Shown: positions 1 through 7,970 of the stretch, in pieces
Numbering within the stretch: position 1 is the stretch's first letter
Layout of the letters: each line of letters opens with the position of its first letter
From: a virus
IMG/VR virus record: IMGVR_UViG_3300026319_000014
Span: 1 to 33,075 of that record
Strand: one strand, 5' to 3'
Length of the DNA: 33,075 nucleotides
Program-made: the position numbers and the translations under genes
The notes under the pieces: generated by a model
What the model was told of the DNA's origin: nothing
Databases searched by the model: none
What the model saw: the letters and a program-made list of their open reading frames with translations, nothing else

Positions 1-210
1 GAGATAGTTGGTATAGACTGTCTCCGTACCACCACCGGTGTCGCTCGGGGTCGCCGTAAAAAGGCCGAGATAATAGCTGGCCTGAACAGCTAGCGCGGCC
101 CCATTAAACCGCGCAGTGAGCAGAAGGTTCGCTTCGGTTTGACCGATACCATAGGCAAAGCAGATCATCCCTGCTGCCGCCATAAACCGCAAAAACCATT
201 TCCTGATCAT
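1..210 (-). CDS. Tail-fibre-like protein, N-terminal part (cut by window edge)
   Basis: Open for 70 codons from an ATG at 210 to the left edge with no stop. The first 20 or so residues (MIRKWFLRFMAAAGMICFAYG) are basic then hydrophobic, like a signal peptide or membrane anchor. Residues from about 40 read AALAVQASYYLGLFTATPSD followed by a TGGGTE stretch. This matches the 'LGLFT..P.D.GGGTEV' pattern that I know from the start of many short phage tail-fibre/tip proteins. The ATG overlaps the stop of the upstream gene as ATGA, which supports the start and places it last in the late operon. A signal-like N-terminus is odd for a virion protein, and the assignment rests on the motif and position only. 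Confidence 0.6.
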   Translation of the reverse strand, partial: MIRKWFLRFMAAAGMICFAYGIGQTEANLLLTARFNGAALAVQASYYLGLFTATPSDTGGGTETVYTNYL

Positions 211-755
211 TTCTTTGGATACTCCGGGTGATGAACTGAATTGCCGTGATTACATTTAGAAACGTGAAACGCCACGTCGCCAACAGCCTGACGGTGATGC
301 TCGATTGATGGATGAGCGCCGCCCGCACGCCGATTGCATTCCTCGATATCTCGAGTGATCGCTGCCGGCCAATCGTCCAAGCTTTTGTCGCCCCATTGCC
401 CCACCGTCACATCAGCGGGTTTAAGAAGTTCTTCCGCTTCTTTAGCCCATTCGATGAGTTGTGCCGGGTCAAAAAAGAGATCGGTTCCCGAGAGCTTGTA
501 TTTCTTGCCAACGAGCCGGAATGCGTGACCGACTAGCCAGTTCGGTCCGTGCTCTAATGTGTGAATGATCTCGCGTGAGAACCCGAGCATATGGGTGGCA
601 TCGGTCGCCCAGGTGCCATCGTGAAACTTGTACAGGCTAGTGTGTTTGCCGTCCCATCCGGGAACAAGTGAATTATCAATCCAGGTGAAATGGCCACCAA
701 AAATCTCTTTTGGAAGCTTCGCGTAATCAGGGATCCAGGTTACAACTTGCGGCAT
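207..755 (-). CDS. Hypothetical protein, 182 aa, tail-end region
   Basis: I do not recognise this protein. It is soluble-looking, rich in Trp and His (for example GTWATDATHMLGF and EHGPNWLVGHAFRL), with an acidic helical stretch around residues 95-115 (LIEWAKEAEELLKP) and a His-rich C-terminus. No signal peptide or membrane segment is visible. It lies downstream of the fibre genes and overlaps the next gene as ATGA, so it belongs to the same late transcript. No good Shine-Dalgarno precedes the ATG, so the start could be further in. A role in fibre assembly or host takeover would be a guess. Confidence 0.65.
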   Translation of the reverse strand: MPQVVTWIPDYAKLPKEIFGGHFTWIDNSLVPGWDGKHTSLYKFHDGTWATDATHMLGFSREIIHTLEHGPNWLVGHAFRLVGKKYKLSGTDLFFDPAQLIEWAKEAEELLKPADVTVGQWGDKSLDDWPAAITRDIEECNRRAGGAHPSIEHHRQAVGDVAFHVSKCNHGNSVHHPEYPKK

Positions 756-772
756 ATTGTGGCTTGACTTTA

Positions 773-812
773 CGCGAAGTTCTCGTTCGCGTCATTAAGA
801 ATCTTAAGATTC
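773..812. other. Two short palindromes between fibre genes
   Basis: A 6-bp stem with 7-nt loop (CGCGAA/TTCGCG, 773-791) lies next to a perfect 14-bp palindrome GAATCTTAAGATTC (799-812) that covers the end of the upstream gene. Neither is followed by a U-run on the minus strand, so this is not a clear intrinsic terminator. It is one of the few real gaps between minus-strand genes and could be a processing, pausing or regulatory site. Confidence 0.35.
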
Positions 813-2007
813 ATATATTTGGACCTGTGAGCAAGGGGCCTGGATATGAATCCAGCACGATCGCGCGGGTTAGACCTACCGCAATCGACATTCCGGTAGT
901 CACCATATTGACTCCGTTCCCCGTAAGGATTGAATACGCTATTCCACCAGGCGTAGTTGCAGCCAGCTTTAGACCGACAGCGGTTGTTCCCGATGTGTTC
1001 GTGAGCGAGAACCGAAGGCTAGCACCAATTCGTAAATTGCTAAATGTGATAGTGATCGGATTCACTCCGTTGCATGACACATTGTAAGCAACGGACATTG
1101 CTCCATTGCAATTGACGGTTGTGTTTCCTGCTATCGCACCTGGCGACAATGAAAGAGGATTCTCCGGAACCCAGGTGCGCACGTCGTAGATATTGCTGGC
1201 CACGACAGTTAATTGACCGAAGGTTAGTAGAACTAGCGCGATCGGTATGCGCGTAAGAGAGTCCGGAAGCAATGGCGTAGGCGATATACCTGTTGCTCCG
1301 TAGATCACCCCCGGAGCAGATGTCGTAAGGTCCCAGTAGATCGTTGCGAAATAGCTATTCGAACCGGGTGCAACCAGAGCGACCGTGATTGGAGTAGCAC
1401 CAGAATTGAGCAGAAATGGTGATCCGACTCCGATCTGAGGAAGGTTGAACGCCGGATTTACTAGCACGCTAAGTGCTGCCGGAGTATTGGGATAAACAAG
1501 CAGCGGTCCACTCACATTACCGGACGACGCAGTCGATACTCCTTCGGATAACCAACTTCGAATGTCATAGATGCTGCTAGCCGTAACGGTTGCTTGCCCT
1601 GTGGTTAGCAGCACGAGCGCTAGCGCTATCCGATATGATTGAGTTGGCAAAACCGGTACTGGCGAGACTGCGGATGCGCCGTAGATTACGCCGGCCGTAT
1701 TGGTGGTCAAATCCCAGTAAATCGTAGCGTAATAGCTATTGCTGCCAGGCGCTACCAAAGTGACCAATATTGGCGAGGCTCCGCCGTTAAGAAGGAATGG
1801 AGATGGCTGGTTTATCTGCGGAAGATTGAATCCTGGATCGACTAATACGCCTAGCGATGCCGGGCTATTCGGGTAAACGTACAAGCTTCCCGATGGACCG
1901 CCAGCGATTGAGCTAATAGCATCGATCTTTCCTTTGTAAGTGCTTCCGAGATCTCCGGCGAAATTGGTGGCTATCCAGGCTGCAAGTGATTGTGGTCCGA
2001 GTGGCAT
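811..2007 (-). CDS. Fibre/structural protein with two tandem ~111-aa domains
   Basis: A 398-residue protein in the receptor-binding region. Residues 42-152 and 169-279 are a clear internal duplication. Both copies carry VYPN[ST]PA.L.VLV, F.LPQI, SPFLLN.GA, LVAPGSNSY.ATIYWDLTT, GVIYGA and IYD[IV]R[ST]W in the same order. The C-terminal part (about 290-398) is a separate Thr/Asn/Gly-rich beta segment. The N-terminal 40 residues begin MPLGPQSLAAWIATNFAGDL, compatible with a particle-attachment segment. The beta-rich, Gly/Ser/Thr-rich composition and location after the tailspike suggest a fibre or decoration protein. The family is not recognised. The ATG has no strong Shine-Dalgarno. Confidence 0.75.
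   Translation of the reverse strand: MPLGPQSLAAWIATNFAGDLGSTYKGKIDAISSIAGGPSGSLYVYPNSPASLGVLVDPGFNLPQINQPSPFLLNGGASPILVTLVAPGSNSYYATIYWDLTTNTAGVIYGASAVSPVPVLPTQSYRIALALVLLTTGQATVTASSIYDIRSWLSEGVSTASSGNVSGPLLVYPNTPAALSVLVNPAFNLPQIGVGSPFLLNSGATPITVALVAPGSNSYFATIYWDLTTSAPGVIYGATGISPTPLLPDSLTRIPIALVLLTFGQLTVVASNIYDVRTWVPENPLSLSPGAIAGNTTVNCNGAMSVAYNVSCNGVNPITITFSNLRIGASLRFSLTNTSGTTAVGLKLAATTPGGIAYSILTGNGVNMVTTGMSIAVGLTRAIVLDSYPGPLLTGPNI
1171..1884 (-). repeat. Tandem domain duplication inside the fibre gene
   Basis: Two coding units, 1552-1884 and 1171-1503, encode the duplicated ~111-residue domain and are separated by about 48 bp coding for a Ser/Gly linker. Similarity is obvious in protein and still visible in DNA (for example the segments encoding APGSNSY and TIYWDLTT). 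This points to a fairly old duplication with divergence, not a recent slip. Confidence 0.75.
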
Positions 2008-2034
2008 TTGATGATTTCTATTTTTTAGTAAGTT

Positions 2035-2403
2035 TTAAGGAGCACGAGCAATATTAGGATCGATCACGAGAACGGAGTCTCCGACTGTATCTAGGTTCCC
2101 TGTAGAATCAGTGACTAACGCATCACAATAAAAAGTAGTGCGCACCAGAATGTTTTTAGTGTCAGCCTCGAGAAGCTTGAACTGGAATATGTACGCCGCA
2201 TGTGGTGGGACCGCGGCCGGAACGGTAATTTGCCCGCCGCTCTTAGATTTGGTGATAGACGCTTGGCTATTAGGCAAAAGTTGATCTGTCTTAGCCAAGA
2301 AAAGAATATCCTGAACGCTAGACAGATCGCATTCCGAACCATCAGGGTTGTATACCTGAAATGCGACGGTAGGCGTGTTGTCTCGTTTAATTTTGAGTGT
2401 CAT
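2035..2403 (-). CDS. Small BppU-like/Ig-like structural protein
   Basis: 122 residues, beginning MTLKIKRDNTPTVAFQVYNP, then DGSECDLSSVQDILFLAK and ending with TGNLDTVGDSVLVID. This resembles the small N-terminal domain of phage baseplate/fibre proteins of the BppU type, which place a 'K.GD..p...f.v.d.dG...dLs' beta-sandwich beside receptor-binding proteins. No signal peptide. The start is well supported: AGGAG lies 8 nt upstream of ATG, and the stop codon (TAG) of the preceding tailspike gene is part of that site. Its place directly after the tailspike suggests a partner or adaptor of it. The family link is by eye. Confidence 0.7.
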   Translation of the reverse strand: MTLKIKRDNTPTVAFQVYNPDGSECDLSSVQDILFLAKTDQLLPNSQASITKSKSGGQITVPAAVPPHAAYIFQFKLLEADTKNILVRTTFYCDALVTDSTGNLDTVGDSVLVIDPNIARAP

Positions 2404-2414
2404 ATTATATACTC

Positions 2415-3725
2415 CTAAATATTGTTCGCGATCACGACAGTAGCGCTCACTGCTGGAGTACCAGTCATCTCTCCTGCCGTGTTCCCTCTCAGGTCATTAC
2501 CTGTGACCACGCAATCGTTGTTAGCGCCCCCGAAAACAATACCCCACCCACCGTTGCCCACGAATGAAAATCCGTTTCCTATCCGGTTGCCGCTAATAGC
2601 GAATTGTACCAGTCCGTTCGCTAAATTAATTCCGTGATTAGTATTTCCGCAAAGCGCGGAATCAAATATCCTGACATTACTGATTGCTGTAGTAGCAATC
2701 GTTACCCCGTCGCTCCCGTTTTGGTGCATTTCGCAATTAACGAATGTTACTCCGTCAATACCTCCAGCACCCCCTGTTTGCATTAATACTCCTCGTACAG
2801 TGTGAGAAGAAAACCAGCATCCAGTAAACTTGCATCTGACGATTGAGCCAGGGTTGGCGTTAAATACCGCTCCATTAACACTATGATCAAAATCACAGTG
2901 AACCACGGTTAGATCGGCTACAACTTGACCGGTTCCCGGCGACAGATTTAGCGCGTTACCGCAAAAACTGATGTCGCAATCAGACATGAAGCATCCGCCG
3001 ACATTGAATTGTATTCCCGCGGCAATCTGTGAGCCGTTGCTCATGACTAAACCGTGAAAAATAGATGATCCTGAACCATCAACAACAATCCCTACGCCGG
3101 TTCCGGCTACGCCATTGATGAAAAATCCGTCTCGAATCACGCTAGCTACTGCATTCATGTGAATGCCCCAGAAAAACTGAGTCAGGAAAAACTCAGATAT
3201 GTATATATTGGCGATGCCCGCCCCCATATTAATGTAATAACCAGCGGTTCTGGTCACGCTGGCTTGTATCTGCATTCCTTTGAAAACTATGCCTGAGGTG
3301 TTAAATAAAAACACATCGGCTGTGGCACTACTGGTTACTATCGTAACGCTGGTTGGTCCATCTCCAAGATATGTTCCCGGCTTGCTGATAGTGATTGTGC
3401 TCGACACCTTGTAAGTCCCTGCCGGGAAATAGAGAGTCCCGCCAGCAGAGGGCATCGCTGCAATTGCGTTGTTAATCGCGGTCGTAGAGTCTGATACTCC
3501 GGTGGGATCGGCCCCATACTTTAGGACAGAAGTGAACGGAACAACAGGAAGTGCGTTGTAACCCAACACCCCGACAGCATTAGTACCGTAGTACTTGCTG
3601 TTACCTGGCGCAGCGGAATCATTGACCAACTTAAGATTTCCATTGGCTACATCGATCGCAATTGAATCCTCTACCGTAACACCAACAGAAGCACCCGTAC
3701 CGAATGATTGATTGCCACCTGGCAT
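2415..3725 (-). CDS. Tailspike, pectate-lyase-3-type right-handed beta-helix
   Basis: A 436-residue receptor-binding or polysaccharide-degrading tailspike candidate. Residues about 65-110 carry the Pectate_lyase_3 signature: SVLKYGADPTGVSDSTTAIN, then GGTLYFPAGTYKVSSTITI. About 290 residues of beta-helix rungs follow (repeated Asn/Gly, 'GV.I..G', 'NGSDGVTI', 'NTNHGINL'). The N-terminal segment contains NSKYYGTNAVGVLGYNALP, a linker common in tail proteins that anchor to the particle. No catalytic residues can be assigned by eye. The start lies just after the TAA of the upstream gene, with GAGG upstream. It sits in the fibre cluster after the tip protein. Confidence 0.85.
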   Translation of the reverse strand: MPGGNQSFGTGASVGVTVEDSIAIDVANGNLKLVNDSAAPGNSKYYGTNAVGVLGYNALPVVPFTSVLKYGADPTGVSDSTTAINNAIAAMPSAGGTLYFPAGTYKVSSTITISKPGTYLGDGPTSVTIVTSSATADVFLFNTSGIVFKGMQIQASVTRTAGYYINMGAGIANIYISEFFLTQFFWGIHMNAVASVIRDGFFINGVAGTGVGIVVDGSGSSIFHGLVMSNGSQIAAGIQFNVGGCFMSDCDISFCGNALNLSPGTGQVVADLTVVHCDFDHSVNGAVFNANPGSIVRCKFTGCWFSSHTVRGVLMQTGGAGGIDGVTFVNCEMHQNGSDGVTIATTAISNVRIFDSALCGNTNHGINLANGLVQFAISGNRIGNGFSFVGNGGWGIVFGGANNDCVVTGNDLRGNTAGEMTGTPAVSATVVIANNI

Positions 3726-3726
3726 A

Positions 3727-4041
3727 TTATGTAGCCTCGTAAATCTTGATCCGCACCCTCGCGGCTACCCGTTCTTCGGGTAATTCGACTAGTCCAGATC
3801 TAGGAATCCGAACATCATTGCCATCTACGTCTTTCAAAGTTTCGACCCAAGCCATCTCTTTGTTTGGTGGCTTGAACCAGACCGATAGATAAAAACCAGT
3901 CATGCTGCTGTCACTGATCATGACTCTGTTCGGCGCGTCCGTGTCTGCGTGAATCGTATGTGACAACTTGTATTTACCTTTTTCTAAATCCACACGTAAC
4001 CCATTAACGGGCACGTCTACTTCAAATTCTTCAATTTCCAT
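3727..4041 (-). CDS. Hypothetical small tail-region protein, 104 aa
   Basis: Not recognised. Mixed beta/charged protein (MEIEEFEVDVPVNGLRVDL, later WFKPPNKEMAWVE and ARVRIKIYEA) without membrane or signal segments. It lies in a tight run between the tip protein (4 nt downstream of that gene's stop) and the tailspike (1 nt gap), so it is probably co-translated with both. A chaperone or adaptor role would fit the location but is inference. TAGGAAC upstream of the ATG is a weak ribosome site. Confidence 0.7.
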   Translation of the reverse strand: MEIEEFEVDVPVNGLRVDLEKGKYKLSHTIHADTDAPNRVMISDSSMTGFYLSVWFKPPNKEMAWVETLKDVDGNDVRIPRSGLVELPEERVAARVRIKIYEAT

Positions 4042-4045
4042 GTTT

Positions 4046-7000
4046 TTAAGTTCCTACAGAGCTCCAATCTACTATTCCAGCAACTGATACACTTAGAGCA
4101 TTTTTTAACACTACCGTATACCCGCTCTTGCTTTGAACTGTAATTATTGCAGTTAGCGTTGAATCTTGTGGCACGACCGTAATTAATGGGATTCCCTGCA
4201 CGTAAGGTCTGCTAAATACAATGCTAAGTCCAGCTAACGGAACAGTAACATTGTTCCCTCCATCGATATTCTGGGGAGTATCAATAAATAGCCACAATGA
4301 TTCTACGCTGAAAGGAATACTAGTCGGCGGGTTCGGATTCCAACTGAACATAAATTTAGAATACCGGCTCGCTGTAAACTGCGAAGCCAGGTTCTTCCAC
4401 CCTGACCATGTTATGTTGTCTACGGAAGTATTCATTTGTTCAGGAATCGGAACAAAATAGACTGAAGGCGCAATCAAGGTATCCGTAGCGAATGAAGCAA
4501 TGGACGCAATTCCTACCGTGTTATCTAGCGTCACCGTGAACCTGGCGTACCTATCGAACGTTGAACCCTTGATCGTTCCATCAATTCCAATGGACACTGT
4601 AAACCAATGAACATTATCTACTGAGTGCTCGATCAAACTGGTGAGCTTGTATGGTGGCGAACCAGCAGATTGTTTGACCGAAGAAACGAGAGTCAAATCC
4701 GATGGATAAACTGCAGCACTATCATCTGTCCATTTCACGACAGTGCTAGCAACTGGCAAATAAACCACGTTATCAAATACATCGAATCCTGTAGTCGAGT
4801 TAGCTAGTGCCGTGGACTGAGGAGTTATTGTGTAACCTGTCGGATGAATAATTCCACCCGTTATAGAAAGACTCGGCGTGTTCCATCCCGGCGCAAACAC
4901 GTGTTTCAAATCTAGGCCACTAGGAGGAATTCCTTCTAGTCCATAGAAATATTCGAAAAGAGATGAACTGCATCGGATCGTCTGATTGCTAACCAAAGCG
5001 TCAATCACTCGTGAAGTGAACGAACATTGAGTCGGAAACCCTTGACAGAATTTCTCAAACAACTCGTACCCAGTCGTACCAAAACTAGCTAACTGCGTAT
5101 CACTCGGAACCAATACGTAAGCCGTGGGATGAACTTGGCAACCCACTAAGATTGAACCGTTGTTTTGATCCCAGTCCAAAACCTGAAGCGTTCCAGGATC
5201 AACCGTACGTTCAATCGGGCCGTAGTTGATCTCGACCAGTTGGAACATGATCGGTACAGTGAAATTGACAGACGCTATCTCAAAAGAGAAAAGGCCATTC
5301 GCATCAAAACTAGCTACATAAATCGTCCATGTTCCCGGAGGAATAATACACTTGGCGTGTTGCGAATCCTGAGCATTCGCGTCAGCTATTTTTGCTGTTT
5401 GCCAATTCCCCCCCACCACCCCATACCTTACCTGATACCCGCGCGTTACCGGCGAAGGGTCAGGGGTCCAAGTGAATACAGTGAAGTTACCGTTCATCCC
5501 AACCGTAAGATTCGTTGGACCGAATAGCGATATCGGATTGTAACCTACAACGAACGAAAAACTGTTAGCCGTAGTAAGCGGCAGCAGATTAAAATGGTTG
5601 AGGGTCTGGAACTTGGCGTAAAAGAGTAACCCGAAATTGAACGGAGGCCACGAGACCGGTGTTAGATCGGAAGCAGCAATAAACCAAACGTCTGTTCCGA
5701 CCGGATGAATTACCGGCACAGATCCGTATAGACCTCGAACCATCGTGATGTTGTAAGATCCGCCCCCGACAGCCGTAACGATTCCTAGAGAGCATATTTC
5801 ATCGTTAATAAAAACGAGCCAAGTATTGTTGGCTGTTTGCGTGGCCGTTTGAGAAACAACACGCGCTGTATCTACTCCTGTCATCAGGACGGACATGGAA
5901 AGAGCCGATGAATTTAAGACGCTCTGTAGCGATCCTCGAATGGCGAAAAAGCAGAACTCGCTAGTTGAATCGAAGATCGAGTTATCCGAGCTGATCCACG
6001 GAATAAAACCGTAACTGAAACCCTCAGTTCGCTCAGCCAGAAATCCCATCTCAATAAGGTCGCCGGTACGCAGTTCTCCTGGAAGCGAAACTATCTTTGG
6101 TGAGTTACCAACAGGACCCACAAGAATCAAAGAGACATTGCTCTCCCGATCTGGTGGCGCCACATAAGTAGAATCGAATGTTCCGAGTTCTTGCTCGATT
6201 TCAATCGCAACCGAGTCTTTGGATTCATCGCCGTAATTCCATGTCTTGATTCTCCCTAGAAACGATGATCCGTAATCTCCTAACGAAACCGTCACAATAT
6301 CGGCCGGGTTATTGGTGAGCGCAGCCGATTTTAGAACCTCGATCTGGCCAGTGTTCTGCGGCTGAGACCGCATACGGTTGTAATCTTCACGGAATATGTA
6401 CGCGGTTAGCGGATGAGTAATATGTTCCCGTTGCAAATCAAGATTTCGAAATGCTCCAGTTTTATAGAACTGAGACGGGTTACCAACCCTGGACACCGTT
6501 GTAACGTACTGGTTCTGTGAGTTAGTCCATGTGATATGAATCTCGTTAGCTGTGCTAGAAAAAGACGGTGCCTTGATCCGTGGCTTCGAAACGATCTTAT
6601 CCATATCGAAGGTGGCAACCGGTGTATGCGCCGACTGGTGAGGCCAGAAACCTATCCTGATCAGTCCATTATTCGATCTGTAAATGTATCCATCAAAATA
6701 TTGCAACAGATCGTTAATGACCGATCGGATAGGTTGTTGACTCGTGTAAAGCGGAGATAGCCACATGCCCCATCCGTAAACCGCAGATAAATTTGTGATC
6801 TGTGTCTGAATAAAACTGGTGTCGAATTGGTTTGCCGGGATGCCAGCACCCCAGAATGTGTTAGTAAGAATCTCATAGATAATAGCGATAGGGTTAGCGC
6901 CATAATTGAAATTGATTAGCCTGCTATCGAGGTTTCCCATTCCTGGAAATACCGGCGTCTTTATGCACTCAAATTCAATTGTCGGCATTGATGTTTTACC

Positions 7001-7492
7001 GACACTGCCAAAATAGAATTGTTGAAATTCCACCCGTGCTTTTCCGCGCTGCGCTCCAAACGGAGCTAACCTTGACCAATTACAAAAGCTGGGAAAATTC
7101 TGCCAAGTGTTACCCCACGAAAACCGGCATTGACCATAATTACCAACCGCAAACTGGAAATACTCGGCACCAACGTTATTGTAGGCGTTTGGACCCGCTA
7201 CGATTACTCGATCGACCCAAACCGAACCAACAAACGTAATTGGACCGAGGGATAAGACAGCCATCGAATCGGCAAACCATTTGTACTGCGCTGTTCCACC
7301 TCCGCCACCCTTACTAGATCCCCCTCCCTGTTTTCTAGCAACAGCGTTCATTGCCGGCGTAATATATTGCAGTGACAACTTCCGCTTACCCCAGAACTGA
7401 GTAGTGAGAATACCTTCCTGCGATTGGGCCGTATCCTGCGGTTGAACACTAGCCTGTTCGAGTGGAGGGGTCTTATCAGTTTGCCCTTGCAT
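4046..7492 (-). CDS. Tail tip / host-specificity protein (gpJ-like)
   Basis: The 1148-residue protein is the largest of the tail genes and follows the NlpC/P60 gene, as lambda J follows K and I. The first ~80 residues are Gln/Gly-rich with GGGSSKGGGGG, as in many J-like proteins. Then comes a region with ANPIAIIYEILTNTFWGAGIP and QPIRSVINDLLQYFDGYIY, typical of the conserved J/tip core. The middle holds fibronectin-type beta segments (PSPVTRGYQVRYGVVGGNW and ASFDANGLFSFE), and the C-terminal part is beta-rich and likely receptor-facing. It overlaps the NlpC/P60 gene by 17 nt. Role: adsorption tip closing the tail tube. Confidence 0.85.
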   Translation of the reverse strand: MQGQTDKTPPLEQASVQPQDTAQSQEGILTTQFWGKRKLSLQYITPAMNAVARKQGGGSSKGGGGGTAQYKWFADSMAVLSLGPITFVGSVWVDRVIVAGPNAYNNVGAEYFQFAVGNYGQCRFSWGNTWQNFPSFCNWSRLAPFGAQRGKARVEFQQFYFGSVGKTSMPTIEFECIKTPVFPGMGNLDSRLINFNYGANPIAIIYEILTNTFWGAGIPANQFDTSFIQTQITNLSAVYGWGMWLSPLYTSQQPIRSVINDLLQYFDGYIYRSNNGLIRIGFWPHQSAHTPVATFDMDKIVSKPRIKAPSFSSTANEIHITWTNSQNQYVTTVSRVGNPSQFYKTGAFRNLDLQREHITHPLTAYIFREDYNRMRSQPQNTGQIEVLKSAALTNNPADIVTVSLGDYGSSFLGRIKTWNYGDESKDSVAIEIEQELGTFDSTYVAPPDRESNVSLILVGPVGNSPKIVSLPGELRTGDLIEMGFLAERTEGFSYGFIPWISSDNSIFDSTSEFCFFAIRGSLQSVLNSSALSMSVLMTGVDTARVVSQTATQTANNTWLVFINDEICSLGIVTAVGGGSYNITMVRGLYGSVPVIHPVGTDVWFIAASDLTPVSWPPFNFGLLFYAKFQTLNHFNLLPLTTANSFSFVVGYNPISLFGPTNLTVGMNGNFTVFTWTPDPSPVTRGYQVRYGVVGGNWQTAKIADANAQDSQHAKCIIPPGTWTIYVASFDANGLFSFEIASVNFTVPIMFQLVEINYGPIERTVDPGTLQVLDWDQNNGSILVGCQVHPTAYVLVPSDTQLASFGTTGYELFEKFCQGFPTQCSFTSRVIDALVSNQTIRCSSSLFEYFYGLEGIPPSGLDLKHVFAPGWNTPSLSITGGIIHPTGYTITPQSTALANSTTGFDVFDNVVYLPVASTVVKWTDDSAAVYPSDLTLVSSVKQSAGSPPYKLTSLIEHSVDNVHWFTVSIGIDGTIKGSTFDRYARFTVTLDNTVGIASIASFATDTLIAPSVYFVPIPEQMNTSVDNITWSGWKNLASQFTASRYSKFMFSWNPNPPTSIPFSVESLWLFIDTPQNIDGGNNVTVPLAGLSIVFSRPYVQGIPLITVVPQDSTLTAIITVQSKSGYTVVLKNALSVSVAGIVDWSSVGT

Positions 7493-7970
7493 ATAATGCT
7501 ACCGGTCTAAATATCAGATTCCCGCCCATCCTGAATTTTCGTTCCAGACCAACGTTGCCAACGAACTGCTCGCGCACCACACCCTCAGGCACGCGGCAGG
7601 AATACATGTGTAAAATGTCTTCGTCGATAATCCCGACATGATGAACAATCGCGCCTTCCATCATAGCCACGATGTCGCACGGTTGAAGTGACCCTATTCC
7701 ACCGAACACGGGTTTAACGGATCCGTGATGGCGATCTAGCCATTCCTTAACGTAGCTTTTGTTTCCGCGTTGCAGGCAATAAACTCCCGGAACATTCTCT
7801 ATAAAGAAATCGGAAAAATCGCCCAAACCGGCATTACAGAAAACCGAGAGCGCAAACCGCGAACAATCAACGCCACCATTCGGACCCTTAGCCGCAGAAC
7901 CACCATCGCGCCACGGAGTGCCTAGCCATGAACGGCATTCAGCGATGATTCGGGTTTGTATCTCGTTCAT
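7476..7970 (-). CDS. NlpC/P60-type peptidase of the tail tip (gpK-like)
   Basis: 164 residues. The catalytic Cys36 sits in GGVDCSRFA. His111 in IVHHVGIID and His121 in ILHMYSCRV complete a plausible Cys-His-His triad of the NlpC/P60 fold. The N-terminal helix has 'C.SWLGTPW..GG', and QPCDIVAMM matches the 'GDiv.f' strand before the catalytic His. In lambdoid phages this protein lies between tail genes L and J, helps tip assembly and may cut peptidoglycan during DNA entry. Here it lies between the DUF2163-like gene and the tip gene. The ATG overlaps the upstream TGA (ATGA). Confidence 0.88.
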   Translation of the reverse strand: MNEIQTRIIAECRSWLGTPWRDGGSAAKGPNGGVDCSRFALSVFCNAGLGDFSDFFIENVPGVYCLQRGNKSYVKEWLDRHHGSVKPVFGGIGSLQPCDIVAMMEGAIVHHVGIIDEDILHMYSCRVPEGVVREQFVGNVGLERKFRMGGNLIFRPVALYARAN

